Part shown: piece after piece, positions 46,486-59,406 of the stretch
Layout of the letters: every line of letters starts with the position of its first letter
Position numbering within the stretch: the stretch's first letter is position 1
Program-made: the position numbers and the translations under genes
The notes under the pieces: model-generated
Told to the model about the DNA's origin: nothing
Database searches by the model: none
The model's input: only the letters and a program-made list of their open reading frames with translations
Assembly (NCBI GenBank): GCA_030159075.1
Contig: BROG01000259.1
Span: 62,001-126,000 of the forward strand
Length of the DNA: 64,000 bases
Reading direction: 5' to 3'
Source of the DNA: Atrina japonica
Taxonomy: Eukaryota; Mollusca; Bivalvia; Pterioida; Pinnidae

Positions 46486-49217
46486 GTACATTGTAATTTA
46501 GGCACAATGCAATGAATGAAATCTTTTAGTTACATGTAATAGAAATAGTGTACAGTTTACACACATCTAGTATAGACCTCCACAGTCATGCTTTTTCTTA
46601 GAAAGGTACAAAATGTATTTATACATGCATGTACATGTAAGTAGCAGTACATGTAGTCGCTAGTCAATGATATTTTTCTTGCCTACATGTATATACATCA
46701 GAGTTTTTGAAATTCACCGGTCTTACCAGCAAAACCATTAAATTTTACAAAAGTCTGGTGAAATCTATCTGATAACTGGTCCAAATGACTAGTAATTTTC
46801 CATTTCATTTCAATTGAGTATATATACAGACCAGTAAAAAATTTCTTTGACCAGTGAAATTCCTTTATTCACTGGTCCAGTTGACCAGTAATTTTTTTTA
46901 TTTCAAAATGTCTGTACATGTGTATACAGTATGTAAAGATGTACATGTATGGACCTGCCTTGGATTAACAGAAAATTTCAATTGAATTTAACAGTATAAA
47001 CATTTTAAGGAAAATTGGGGGAAAGTTATGAATTGGGGGAAGAATAACACTTATTTTGCTTTGCAGACCAGCCTTTTAATTTAAATATCTAGGAGTACAC
47101 ATACATGTACAGGTATGTATAAATATGTAGTACACTGTACATGTAAGTAATTGATGTGGGCTGATAAGAAGCAGACAATATTTACATAGAATTCACTTTT
47201 GAATACTTTTCTTATCAGAATTAATTGAAAGCACAATATATTTTAAACCAAGAGTTATAACTTCAAACAGATACTAAACATAGTGTTCTGAACAATACAA
47301 GAGCTGTCATAATAAGTTTTATAAAATAACTTGCACAATGTGTAGTGTAATTCAGACTTGACTATAGCCTTGCAGCTTTTCATACCTAGCTGACTAATAT
47401 CATAGAATCATATTCACAACATGTAATTAGCTGGTGCAATTGGCAAGATAAAATGATGTTCATCTGACAACAATACACTCTTGACCCTTAACAAAGTCAA
47501 CAATGCAACTGAATGGTGAGATCTAGATTCTCTGAAAGTATTGAACATTTTCAAGTTTTAATTTCCTTTATTTTATTCTGGTACATGTACATTGTACAGT
47601 ACAATAATACAAAAATCAAGCACCAGGAGTCAGTGTTTTCCTTAAGTTTGTAAGTGTAAATTTGTACATGTAAGTTTGCAAAATTTTCAGTAACGTTATA
47701 TACAAATGTATAGATATATAATTTATTATTTAGGGAAAGGCGGTTATTGTACAATCACTACTGTATGTATATCAAGAATCTTAAAGATATTTAAGGAATA
47801 AAATCAAATAAAAAACAAATTTTTGAGTAAGATTTGTACATTTTACAATATACCATAATGGGATTTGACAAGTTTACTAACTTATAAGTTAACTAAAATT
47901 TTACAATTAGGATCTTTACTATAGCAGTCTCCCGATCTCTTGGGATAGTAAATTTGTTCCTTAGATTTACGGTAGATATTGCATTGACTAGTGAAACACA
48001 GGTGTGATTTTGACCCACTATCAGATAAGGGACCTTTGAGTCAATCTTTTGGATGTTTACGAAATGTGCTTGTATAATTTTCAAAATAGAAAAAAAAAAT
48101 CAAGTAGAAAAGAAGGAATTTGTATGTTTATTTCGGTATGAAAATAGATATATAGCAAATGATTCTTTCTGTCTCAGGGGCAGCCATATCATACAAAATG
48201 TACAATTTCACCCTTTCAACCCTACAGATCATAATAGACTGGTCTAAACAATAGGAAAGAACATTCCATTCATATGATTAGGGGTGTATGTCTATGATAT
48301 ACTCAAAGGAGATTGAACTTTTTAAATGCAGTGATCATAAATTTTGTGTGACTCACTCTTTTTAATGAGCTTAAAAACTGCCTTATAGTTATATACCTGT
48401 TACTTACAATATATATATATACAATGTACATGTATAACTGACCGTAATGATCAAATCTAGACTACCGTATATATTACGTATATATTACACGTTTGAGATT
48501 TTATTTAAACTGATACTCATGATAAGTCTAAGATTTGATGAGTCTTGTCAAATGGGGGGGGGGCCTCTCTCTATTTGTTTGATATATTTTCAACTGCAAA
48601 AGATACTGGCCTCTGGATTCTTTCTAATTGGGGCAATTCAATGGCTCCATTCACAATCCAAAATGGTTAACTTTTTTAATGCAATAACATCATGTTATGG
48701 TGGAGTAAAATGTCAAATAAAAAAAAGTTATTTTTTCTGATGTAAACAAACTGTATCAAGATGCTTACATATAAATATACAAAAACTGAATTGGAGTTTT
48801 TTATACATGCATTCAAAGCAAACACAATTCGGTGACTTTTCTCAACATATAAAGTAAAAATTTTGCTAAATTTTCCCATTTGACTACATTGTAGCTCTGA
48901 CCTCATTCCCAAAATATGGTGTGAGGGCCCAAATAGAGGTCACTTCAATCTCAGACAAAACAGGGCCTCATGATACAACATATGGGGATTATATACAATG
49001 TATTGTACATGTATATACATGTACATTTGTGTGTGTATATATATATACATACATTGTATGCTGAAGTTGTCTAGCTCAGCTTTCACAACTTTTGGGGACA
49101 ACCTCTTCCAAGAAGTTGGACATATGACAGGACTCAGAAGGACTTCGCTAATGAAAGGGAGACAAAATCTCTGTATTCTACTTGATACACATCTGCCTCT
49201 ATAGCTCTTTGTTTGTT
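46486..49217. other. Unassigned region
   Basis: No confident exon or TIR. An inverted-repeat-like pair, GACCAGTAATTTTC-type words (46700-46900, e.g. CTGGTCCAGTTGACCAGTAA), may be a small degraded element. TACATGTA words are dense from 47570 to 47700. Confidence 0.35.
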
Positions 49218-49298
49218 AACTCATCAACCTCTAAAACACAATGGAATCTTCTGTAAATCAATGCCTTAGACTAGTCCAAATGTGTCTCCTGGGGTGAC
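49218..49298. mobile_element. MITE family D (copy 4)
   Basis: AACTCATCAACCTCTAAAAC, CAATGCCTTAGACTAGTCCA, AATGTGTCTCCTGGGGTGA; orientation as copy 3. Confidence 0.7.
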
Positions 49299-50365
49299 TT
49301 CGTTAAAGCATCTTACACCACACTCAACATTTTTTCTAGTTATTTAGTGTAGGACAGTTTTAAATGGCATAGGAGAGAAAATGGTTTCAACAAACCTGTA
49401 GGCTACTCCTCAATCTAACTAAAAACCAATTTCTCATCACTCCCATTTTCTGATACAAGTATGTTGAGTACTAGATGATCTAACGCAATCTGCTATATGG
49501 GATCATGTGTGGATACATCATTTTCTACCAATGAAAAAGCGACTTAAACAATCTTGTAAGTGATCTAATGGCAAAGAGATGTGAACATTTTTAACATTAT
49601 AAACAACACTGAGCACAAAATCTGGAAGTACAGAATTATTTTCATGAAGTTGGATAGATTTGAATCACCAAATATATTCCGAATGGACTTTTGCAGACTG
49701 ACGGTTTCCCTTTTATAACATAAATTACATCTCTTTTGCCATTCAATTTTGTAAGTTGCATTTTCATTGGTAAAATATTCTACACCTAAGAGAGGTCACC
49801 AGCAGATGACCCAATAGTGGATTGCATTAGCTCCTTAGACCTATTTGCGACATATCAGAAAACAGAAGCAATTACACCGATTAGTGATCTGTTTTTGATT
49901 AGATTGGCTACTCCAAAAGAGACCACCAGCTTCTACAAGTAAACTTAATAATTCTTACAAAAACATACAGCTGAAACATCACCAAAAATATGTAAAAGTG
50001 GATTATGTTTATAAACAATTCATGGTAATAATTACTTCCAGTGGACATGTATATATGTAAACTGTAGCATGATTCAGTAAATACCATTCAATGATAAATT
50101 TTGAAACACAAGAGATTAATTCTAGAACATTTCGACATACTTTAGGCATTAGTATGTGCATTTTATACATGTATACATGTAGGTTAATGATGTAGACTCT
50201 ACAGCAACTCACTTCTAATCCACCCCCGCCACCCTCCCACACAGTAAGTTTCAATCAGTGTGATGATATCCCCTTGCTATTTTACATTATGTTGTTCTAA
50301 CTAAACACCACTATAATTTATCATGAAGAAGATTCTCTTACAAAGACATAGTGCATGCAGTAGTG
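49299..50365. other. Unassigned stretch
   Basis: 49310-49400 keeps a faint SINE A tail (CACCACACTCAACATTTTTT). The rest shows nothing recognised. Confidence 0.35.
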
Positions 50366-50367
50366 TA

Positions 50368-50545
50368 CAGTAAAACTTGCTTTAGTGACCACCTGAGTAT
50401 AACGACCACCTGGTCATAAAGATTGATTTTTTAGCACTGTCCCCAATAGTACCATTTGTGTACAAATCTACCTCTATATAAAGACCATCTCTCTATAAAG
50501 ACTGGTTTTCTTGTGTCCCTGAGGGGGTCTCTTTATATTTCACTG
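50368..50545. mobile_element. MITE family E (copy 1), TA target duplication
   Basis: CAGTAAAACTTGCTTTAGTG then ACCACCTGAGTATAACGACC on the left and TTTATATTTCACTG on the right, with TA on both sides (50366-50367, 50546-50547). Interior TCTACCTCTATATAAAGACC. Copies at 52130 and 59972. Confidence 0.7.
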
Positions 50546-50619
50546 TAGTTAAAAAAAAGGTGTGATGGCATGCCATTGCTATTTATACTGTGTTGTTATA
50601 ACATAACTGTAATTTAAAT

Positions 50620-50704
<85 letters not shown>

Positions 50705-50714
50705 ATATATATAT
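50620..50714. repeat. (TA)n microsatellite
   Basis: About 45 TA units with small interruptions. Confidence 0.95.
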
Positions 50715-51860
50715 TATTGTAAAATCATGTATTTTTGTGTATTTAAACATTTGTGGTTTTTCCTTAAAAAATGACTTTGTTGGCATTAATTTTCATTAAC
50801 CTGAGTCCATTATTTATTGGAGGTGTTTTACAACATACAATTACAATGTAAATAAACATTTTAATATAATAATAAGTTTTAATCTTAGTGCTGTAACATG
50901 TAAATGTAGATATATACAGGTACATATTACATGTAAATACAGATGAACATGTATAAATGTTGCAGGAAGAATCATTTATTCTTCAGCTGCTAATGATGTA
51001 CATGTATGAGCAATATCAATGTTAATATATATGTATCATAGGAAAAATGAGGATTCACAAACACACACACACACACACACACACACAACTGCATTTACAA
51101 AATTTTGTAAAGCGATACTGACTAAGACAAAACAGACAGTAAAAACTGAAATGAAACAAATCATCATCATCATTATCATTATCAACACCATGTTCTTTCT
51201 TATCTAATTTATTGATTAAAACATCCAGACAAGGACTTTTAACCCTAAACATGTACAAAACAATCACAAGGCAATGACAAACTTCCAAAATTTAAACCCA
51301 CGCTATGCATGCTTGACATCATTATTTTTATACATGTAGCACTGGATATATAGCAAATACATATCTAGGCTGTTTTTCTTTGAAAAATTCACATCAATGA
51401 AAGAATATGCAGGTTTTGCTTTTGCAAATTAGCCGACATTCTATTTTTATGTGAGTATACAGGTAAATTACGGGTAAATCAATAACATTCTTCCAACTCG
51501 GGCAAATGCCAAAGCTGTAAAGAACACTATGCAAAATGACCAGTGTTTCACTAGCTACAAGAATGTACATGTACTCGAAGTTTAGAAAATTTTTAAATAA
51601 CCAGGTAATGCATGTGAAGTGCATTTGAATTTCACACACACAAATTAATTTAGACCCCATTCAGCTATCTGTATGTCAGAATTAGAAGTGTTTTGCTCCA
51701 TTAACACATATAAGTTTTTGTTGCAATTACCAAGTCATGTCAGCAGGACTATTACAGATAAAACTGTTGGGGAGATACATTTGTAACACATTCTTTATCT
51801 TAAATTCTGGGTATTGTTTCCATTCTGTCTTCAAGATTTACAGTTCATCTTCTTCTTCTA
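50715..51860. other. Unassigned stretch
   Basis: Contains a (CA)n tract (51058-51086) and nothing else recognised. Confidence 0.35.
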
Positions 51861-52107
51861 GTGTTTTTTAAATGCCACACTCAACAATTTTTCAGTCATA
51901 TGATGACGGCCATTTCTTAGTGGTGGGGGAGAGAACCAGAGAAGAGATCACTTGCTTTCCGCAAGTAAACTGGCAAACTTCCTGACAAAATCAGCTTAGA
52001 TTCCAGCGAGACCAGCGCCTGAACTCACACTGATTAGAGATGAGCCCGATACACTGTGCTTCATGTGGTTTGAAGCATGATGCTCTAACCACTGGGCCAC
52101 AGAGGCA
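51861..52107 (-). mobile_element. SINE family A (copy 9)
   Basis: GCCACACTCAACAATTTTTC, GGTGGGGGAGAGAACCAGAG, TTTCCGCAAGTAAACTGGCA, CAAAATCAGCTTAGATTCCA, with a small insertion near the linker, and box A complement GCTCTAACCACTGGGCCACA. Confidence 0.8.
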
Positions 52108-52129
52108 AATAGAGTTTCAATGAAACATG

Positions 52130-52304
52130 TATATAAAGACCCATTAGGGACACAACAAAACCTGTCTTTATAGGGAGGTGGTCTTTATATTGAGGTTAAT
52201 TTGCACACAAATGGTACTACTGGGGACAGCTAAAAGTGGTCTTCGTGACCAGGTGGTCTTTATACACAGGTGGTCACTAAATCAGGTTTTACTGTACATT
52301 TAAA
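52130..52304. mobile_element. MITE family E (copy 2), inverse orientation
   Basis: CTGTCTTTATAGGGAGGTGG, AATGGTACTACTGGGGACAG, GACCAGGTGGTCTTTATACA, AAATCAGGTTTTACTG then TA: the reverse complement of 50368-50545. The left terminus is degraded. Confidence 0.7.
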
Positions 52305-53053
52305 ACAGATTGGAATCAATATTAACATGATTCTACATTCAGGTTTGCCCGATTGTCCTGTATCAGTTTAACTGAAAGTTGGATAACTAAATATGAATTT
52401 TGAATCAGCACTCGTACAACAGGACAAATTGCTAATTTGATACATGTATATATGCAGAATTCCCTTGTCCATGGCTAAACATGTATTTCTGCTCAAATCT
52501 CTGTATTTTTTTCCAGAGACTATTTTTAGTAAAACATGCGGACGTATGACTGACAGGTACTGTCAAGGAATAAGCTTCGTTAGCCCTCAATCAGAAATCA
52601 TAAATAATCCCACACAACAAATGTAAATATTGTGTTTGATAAATAATTCAAGATATCACTCAAAACAACTACAAACAACTGTACATGTACATATATTCAG
52701 TAATCTGACATCTAGCGATTGAATATTTATCTGTCAGTACATTGTATTCATGGACAGAATGAAAAAACAGAAATGCTTAGTGTACATATAGCCTACCATA
52801 AAATAATATACAGACTTTGCAATAAGTCGCTATCAAGATTTATGAACCTTAGAAAATGTCATATTTACTAGCAGGTCATGAAGGAGGCATTATGAGGAGT
52901 TGATATATTTCAATCTAATAGTGATCTATTTCAAAGTCTGTGAATGTTCTATTACATATAAAAATGCAACTTGGTATTGCTAAATTTACTTTATTACCTA
53001 TAAATAGACAGGTAAATGATTGATGGTATAAAATATACATGTATTTGTGGATT
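52305..53053. other. Unassigned stretch
   Basis: No ORF over 60 codons with features, no TIR recognised. Confidence 0.35.
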
Positions 53054-53533
53054 CAGGGCTCACCCTAGACTTAAAAAACAATGAACCAAAAAATTAGCCA
53101 ACCAAGATATTTTTTAGCCATTTGAAATTTTTATTAGACAGTTCAATAAATATCGATACCAAATGTGTTTTTGATGTTACGTACATTAACAGTGTAACAT
53201 GGGTGTGACAAGTGGAAACTATATATACATGTACATGTGTCATATAATGTGACACATTATTTATAAGTCTGGAGGTTTACTTGATTGGGAAAATTTTGGA
53301 AAAATTATTTTTTAACCAATCAAGCATGCCCTTGCAACTGATGCCATTGTCAAACGTAGTTGTCTGTAATCATGTGATTTTTTTCTCTTTTGAATGACAG
53401 TTTGATACAAACAAAACATGCACCAAACATGACCAGAATGTTAGCCAGAAAATTAGCCAAGTACAATATTTTTTAGCCAATCTTGAAAAAAAATTGTAAA
53501 TGGCTACATTGGCTAATGGCAGGGTGAGCCCTG
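53054..53533. mobile_element. hAT-like MITE with CAGGG termini
   Basis: Termini CAGGGCTCACCCTAG and its complement (CAGGGTGAGCCCTG-type at 53520-53533). Near both ends are AATTAGCCAA and ATATTTTTTAGCCA/ACAATATTTTTTAGCCA words in the same orientation. GGATT flanks both sides (53049-53053, 53534-53538), a 5-bp target duplication. Confidence 0.7.
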
Positions 53534-53753
53534 GGATTGGTCCATTTCTCCCATCTAGATCTTATAAGTTCTTAGCACATATAGGTTAATATCAATTTCA
53601 ATTAGAAAAGGATATATGCACATGTTATTATGCCTCACTTTACGATTATGTAATCTGACATTTGTGCTGTGTAACTTGTAAGTTGCTTATATATCAACAT
53701 GAAAATAAACACAAACATGCAGTATATATATTACCATGCAACTGATCTATATA

Positions 53754-54764
53754 CAGTGAACCCGCTTTACAACGACATTCATTATAACGGAATATTCGGT
53801 ATCCGACAAGAATTGCTCGGGAACGAATGTACATGTACATAAAAAGTACTCATTACAACGGAATATTCGGTATCCGACTCCGACATTAGATTCTGGGAAC
53901 AAATGAACAAAACTCAGTGTAAATAAACTCTTTACAATGACGTAACATAGAACCCAACAGCTGATCTGGCTATTGTTATCATTCTTGGTTTTCTTCACGG
54001 TTGAGTTCATAGGTAAAAAATAATCGTCAATAAAACAATTACACCGTCAATTGTTTTCTAATCTCCACTGATAGGTGATGGCCTAGGTGTCAACAATTAG
54101 CGCTTGAGTCACCCTTACCTGTACGTCAATAGGCCTAATGTTTATAAGCCATCAGTAGGTTTCGTTTGAACTGAACCGACAGGAAGTGAAATACAAGCTG
54201 GGTACAAATTGAAAAAATAAGATTGATAAATAAAGAATAAAAAATACACATAGTTGACAAGTTCCGTTAGGCTACATGTTCGTTCCGATGTGGTTACAAT
54301 GGCGGATCTTTAAATTATTTCAGTACTTGCGATAGCAGTAGACATTTTACTAAAACTTTATTTATGAAACGCATTTTTAAGAGAATTGTATCAGCAATCT
54401 CTGCATTTTTTTATTTTAGCAATAAAGTGTCTAAATCGGAATCTGGAGATATACTATTACATTCGGGTATTTTGTACACGATTCATGCATTTTCGACATC
54501 ACCGATTTATGACCGATTTAATGAAAAAATAATTGTGCATCGATGTTCACAAGATGAACTTGCATATACTTTATTTATATATCTTTATAGAGATTTTAAT
54601 GTTGTTTTAAGTTTATTTATTTAAATGTACAAATATATGCGTAAATGATACTCAAGGGAGCTAACTATAAAATGCCCACCACATCAAATTCATTACAGTG
54701 ACAAATTCGATATAACGTCATTCCTACATGGGAACAAACATGGTCGTTGAAAGAGGGTTCACTG
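53754..54764. mobile_element. Tigger/pogo-like DNA transposon remnant (non-autonomous)
   Basis: Left CAGTGAACCCGCTTTACAAC then GACATTCATTATAACGGAAT; right the complement of CAGTGAACCCTCTTTCAACG. TA target duplication at 53752-53753 and 54765-54766. CAGT-GAACC...TATAACG termini with TA are characteristic of Tc1/mariner-pogo (Tigger) elements. Repeated inner words (AACGGAATATTCGGTATCCG at 53788 and 53859). About 1.0 kb, no transposase, though a plus-strand 86-codon frame (54364-54624) is open. Confidence 0.8.
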
Positions 54765-55514
54765 TACATGCATGTCTACTAGCTCCAGCATCTTACCATT
54801 CCAAATTTCAGACAGGGAAATAAGTACTAACATACATGTATAGGCATAGATAAATTGCATATGAATACCCTGGTAGGCATAGATACATGTACAAGCTGTA
54901 TTCAAGCTAAGATAACCTGCATAAACATGTAAGCATAGATAATAATAAGCTGCATAATTCTTAAAGACAGACAAGTTGCACATGCATGTTGACACAGATA
55001 ATCTGCATATAGATAACATGTCAGAATAGATAAGCTGCACATACATGTTGACACAGATAATATACATATACATAACATGTCAGAATAGATAAGCTGCACA
55101 TACATGTAGGCACAGATAATCTGCATATACATAACATGTCAGAATAGATAAGCTGCACATACATGTTGACACAGATAATATGCATATACATAACATGTCG
55201 GAATAGATAAGCTGCACATACATGTAGGCACAGATAATCTGCATATACATAACATGTCGGAATAGATAAGCTGCACATACATGTAGGCATAGATAATATG
55301 CATACATGTGCGGATAGATAAGCTGCACATACATGTAGGCACAGATAATCTGCATACATATAAGAGGAGATAAGTTGCACACAGGCATATAGATAAATTG
55401 ATACATGTGCGGACAGAAAAGCTAAGTTGCACATACATGTAGGCATATACATGTAGATCTAGATACATACAAATGCATAATTGTACCGATAAATAAGCTG
55501 CACATACGCATACT

Positions 55515-55794
55515 TGAGCCTGGCTCAGTCAGTAGCATGCTCCACTCTTGATCGTGAGTTCAAGTCCATCTGGCAGCAGGCCGGATTCCTGGACTTTGCA
55601 TGAAACAGTAAAAACCGAGGTATTATGTCACAGTACTGAGTAGGCGTCGGCACGTTAAAGAACCCTTACTGCTCAACTGCCGTAAGTGCCGAGCATAGGC
55701 CAACCTTTGAAGCCTTTCACCGGCATTGGTGACATCTCCATGTGAGTGGAAGATTCTTGAGTGGGAAGTTAAACAACAATACAACCAACCAACC
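55515..55794 (+). mobile_element. tRNA-derived SINE family B, full copy
   Basis: Head GAGCCTGGCTCAGTCAGTAG (box A) and GAGTTCAAGTCC (box B), then CACGTTAAAGAACCCTTACT, GTAAGTGCCGAGCATAGGCC, TCACCGGCATTGGTGACATC, CATGTGAGTGGAAGATTCTT and an AACC-rich tail (CAATACAACCAACCAACC). Inserted in the 59-bp minisatellite. No clear target duplication. Confidence 0.85.
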
Positions 55795-55800
55795 GATGTA

Positions 55801-55816
55801 CATGTATATATATATA

Positions 55817-55880
<64 letters not shown>
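55801..55880. repeat. (TA)n microsatellite
   Basis: About 38 TA units right after the SINE tail. Confidence 0.95.
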
Positions 55881-55885
<5 letters not shown>

Positions 55886-56420
55886 AAAATATATATCCTG
55901 CATACATATATACATTTGTACAATGTACATATACAAAATGTTTTATTAAATAAACTCTTCTGAATACATGTATAGACATGGACATATTGCTGGGTATACA
56001 TGTAGATGTACATTTTGTACATGTAGATAAGATGCTCATAGACAAAGAAATCAAATAAGCCTAAAAGTACACAATGTAAGCTGCACATACAAATGACGGC
56101 ATAGACAAGTAAATAGACATTGATAAGTTGCACATAGGCATACATGTAGATTTCCTGTATATACCGGTATATACCATCATATAGTCTATACACATCATGT
56201 GACATAGAAATTTATAGATAAACTACATATACAATAAACATATAGTGTATGAAGATATAGATAAGATCATCATAGACATAGATAATCTGCACATACATGT
56301 TGGCATAGGTACATGTAAGTTGCCTATAGATGTACAAATGTACTAGGCATAGAAAAACTGTCTATACAGTTCATGTACTCATGATCATGTTGGCATAGAC
56401 ATATGTACATTGTAAGTTGC

Positions 56421-57157
56421 GTATACATGTACATGTACACTTATGGGCACAGCAGCCTTAAAATAGAGTGCAAGACCAAAATAATTTTAACCCCTTCTGA
56501 ATTCTACACCACTGACTTACCATATATAATGTTTTTTATAAATCTATTTATATATGCACATACATATATGGATTTATACACGACATTTTTATTAACCTGT
56601 ACAAATATACATACAATTACATATCTAGTACATATATGTATACATGTAAATGTAACTTAGGTCGTTAGGACTTACAGTTGCATCTCAAGGAAGTTATTGT
56701 AATATTTGAAACCATTCCTAATATCAGGAAAATAAAAAAAAATTCAAAAAAATTAATGGAGTTATTAAAGGATTCCATTGGAAAACTGAAATTTCCTTCG
56801 GTTTGCCAGATATGGTAATTATTAGATATGTTTATGCAACAAAGGGCGCCATCTACGGTGACCCACTATTAAGAAGCAATGTAGCGAAACAAACAAAAAC
56901 ACTCAAGCTTTTGGGGGAGAAAAACCAACAAAATGCAGCAAACAGCAGTATGGAATGAACATAAGATGATGATCCTTGGGAAGGAACACAGATGGTGGAG
57001 AGCTTTAAGGCCTGAGCTAAAACTGAAATTGGAGGAGAAGTTGGTAATCATATGCATCATGCTAGATCACTGATATACATGTAACTTATGATTAACACTT
57101 TCACAGAGTCATTAACATCCTGGATAGTAAAATTAGTTAAATCAAACAGATTGCAAT
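56421..57157. other. Unassigned stretch with a two-strand open region
   Basis: 56869-57060 is open on both strands; see findings. No repeat family was matched. Confidence 0.35.
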
Positions 57158-57389
57158 TACTGTATAACTGGAAATTTTCGCCCCTGGTTATTTACGCCAT
57201 TGTACGACAGAAAATATATTCTCCTCGTCATAAATTCGCCCTCAATGACCACAGTCTCATGGGTGGCATATATGACCATACTTCTATTATTTAGCTTGAA
57301 ATTTTCGCTTTCACTTTAAATTTGCCCTCTCATCTAAGGGCGAAAACGGCAAAAATTAAATGGGAGTGAAAATTTTCAGGTATACAGTA
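57158..57389. mobile_element. MITE family F (copy 2)
   Basis: TACTGTATAACTGGAAATTT on the left and the complement (AAAATTTTCAGGTATACAGTA) on the right. Interior CTCCTCGTCATAAATTCGCC. Inverse orientation to the copy at 4185-4392. Confidence 0.7.
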
Positions 57390-58319
57390 ATTTAAACCTG
57401 TAATTAATTTTGTTGTAACATATGCATGCTCTTTTCAGCAAGGTTTAATCCAAGCAGCATTGCCTAATATAAGATTTATGTTCGGTAGACTTGTACAAGA
57501 TGTGCTGGTTCTCCATAAGGGTATTTATCGCTAACAGTTTGTTTTGGTTCTCAGACAACCTCGTTTTCAATATCTCCTCATTAGTCATTATCATACTATT
57601 TAAAAAGTTTAAAATTAGATTTTCGCACCTGGTGTTTCCAGTGATTAACTAACTAATTAATTGATATAGAACTTTAAAAATACAACGAAAGTGTATGTAA
57701 ATAAACATTAAGTGCATACAGAAAAGTTTATTTGCGAATATTACTCCTCGGAATGTGACTTTAACTTAAAAATCGTTGTTCTAGTACACCTGCCACGATC
57801 AAGAAGTAAATCATAAATGAATTTGAATGTTATATCAATGGACTTGATGGCTCTCCTGGCAAATTTGCAATTCCTGAAAGTGAAGTATTGAACATGGACA
57901 ATAAAAAGGCTTATTTGAATGAGAAACTATGGTGCAGTCTTTTCCATTCTCTCTTCTCCAATTCTATTATGCTATCTTGTTGTAAACATATTTATATCAT
58001 TCATAATACATGGATCGCTTTCTAAATGGTTTTGATAAGTTTAAAACTTATCTATACACTGGCTAATGTATTTTTTAAGTATCCCAATACTTTACCTACT
58101 TGTAATGACATTTAAGACATATCCCAAGAGAATATTTGCATTTTAGTTCTCCAAGATTACAAGTGCAACAAATATACCGGTATACATGGTATATGTATAT
58201 GTATCTTTGAAATTGAGGCTTACCAGCAATATCTAACAACAGGCTAGGGCTTTTCTATAACATTTATTGAGAGGGTTTAAATATGATATAATGCTATCAT
58301 TTATTTAATAAGGTCATTT
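57390..58319. other. Unassigned stretch
   Basis: AT-rich, no ORF over 60 codons, no TIR recognised. Confidence 0.35.
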
Positions 58320-59000
58320 GGGATATATCGATGCTATCATAAATTTGGGGATGACTAAAGGGTGAGGGAGAAAATTTATCATTATCATTTTCGCTTCTTT
58401 CACTTTTACTCTAGCTGTGCTGAGCATTTTTGCTACTTTCACTTTCTCTCTATCTATTATACTTTTCAAGATAATGTGAAAAAACATCCAAAAATGTGAA
58501 AAATCCACAAAAAAGGGGAAATAACTCACATAAGGGTCGACCAGACAATTTCCACCAAAATAAAATATTGGTAGATTTTTGCAAGCTGCTCATTTTAAGG
58601 TAACGGTTTTTTCTCTAGCTTTAATAATTTTGGAGATACATGTATTAAATAAAAAATATCTGCTGACTCATTCGTTCTATATTTAGCCATGACAGCCATG
58701 TTTGGTCCTAGCCCCTTTTCATCTGTAAACTTTATGTTGCTTTACATGGTTATACTTCCTGTCAATTTTGGTTCAAAGTAGCCTGTTCGTGAGAAGTAGT
58801 CAAAAATGTCTAAACTTTTACAAAAAAAACTTACATTTTCCATTTATTTAGGTGCCTGTGACCTTGACCTCATGACCTTGAAATTTTGTCAAAATGATCC
58901 TTAGATAATTCCTAACAACTTTCTCATATATCTTTGTATGCAAAAAGTCAATCAGTTTTGAGTTATTAAGCAATTTGTAATACAATTATACCATGTGTTA
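58320..59000 (-). mobile_element. Repeat family R1, inverse copy
   Basis: The complement of the family at 1-795: CACATAAGGG-type, AGGGGAAATAACTC, AAAAACATCCAAAAATGTGA, TTATACTTTTCAAGATAATG, CTTTCACTTTTACTCTAGCT; then, further right, CTTGAAATTTTGTCAAAATG and AGTCAATCAGTTTTGAGTTA. The block order differs from the first copy (the tail block lies on the far side), so one of the copies is rearranged. Confidence 0.55.
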
Positions 59001-59376
59001 CTGAAGCGCCCCCTAGTGGCTTGTTTATAGACAGATTTCATTTTCGTTCGCAAACTTTGTAGATATTGACTTAACAATCATGCATACAAATTTGAAAGTC
59101 ATCTAATCATTGGTTCATGAGAAGAAGATTTTTAAAGATGTACCAAGTTTTGGTCCTTTTTGGCCCCTTTTGAGGCCCCTACGGGTCCTAGCCCCTTTTC
59201 ATTCGCAAACTTTATGCGGCTTCACATGGGGATGCTGTATACCAAGTTTGGTTAAAATTGGCTCACTGGTTCTTGAGAAGAAGTTGAAAATGTGTAAATG
59301 TTAATGACGGATGGCGACAGACAAACGATGATCGCAATAGGTCATCCTGAGCCTTTGGCTCAGGTGACCTAAAAAC
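59001..59376 (+). mobile_element. Repeat family R2
   Basis: AGCCCCTTTTCATTCGCAAA, TTCACATGGGGATGCTGTAT, ACCAAGTTTGGTTAAAATTG, GTTCTTGAGAAGAAGTTGAA, ACGGATGGCGACAGACAAAC, ending in the hairpin CTGAGCCTTTGGCTCAG then GTGACCTAA. The same 3' hairpin design ends the fragment at 19216-19355. A 3' hairpin then CTAA is compatible with a Helitron end but not proof. Confidence 0.55.
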
Positions 59377-59406
59377 CCCAAAACGAAGGATGAACAAACA
59401 ACCAAT

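Larger units (their letters stand above)
54800..56420. repeat. ~59-bp minisatellite, split by a SINE and a (TA)n tract
   Basis: Core units ATAGATAAGCTGCACATACA then TGTAGGCACAGATAATCTGC and ATATACATAACATGTC recur at 59-60 bp spacing from about 54960 to 55330. Degraded units continue both ways (TTGCACATAGGCATACATGT at 56125; CTGCACATACATGTTGGCAT at 56290). The array is interrupted at 55515-55880. Confidence 0.85.

Noticed and set aside
54759..55468. Several overlapping minus-strand ORFs of 76-143 codons with repeated MC/YL motifs
   Set aside because: They are translations of the 59-bp minisatellite in different frames, since a repeat period not divisible by 3 opens several frames.
55623..56205. 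Minus-strand ORFs of 143 and 162 codons
   Set aside because: Made of the (TA)n tract (IYIYIY) plus SINE sequence.
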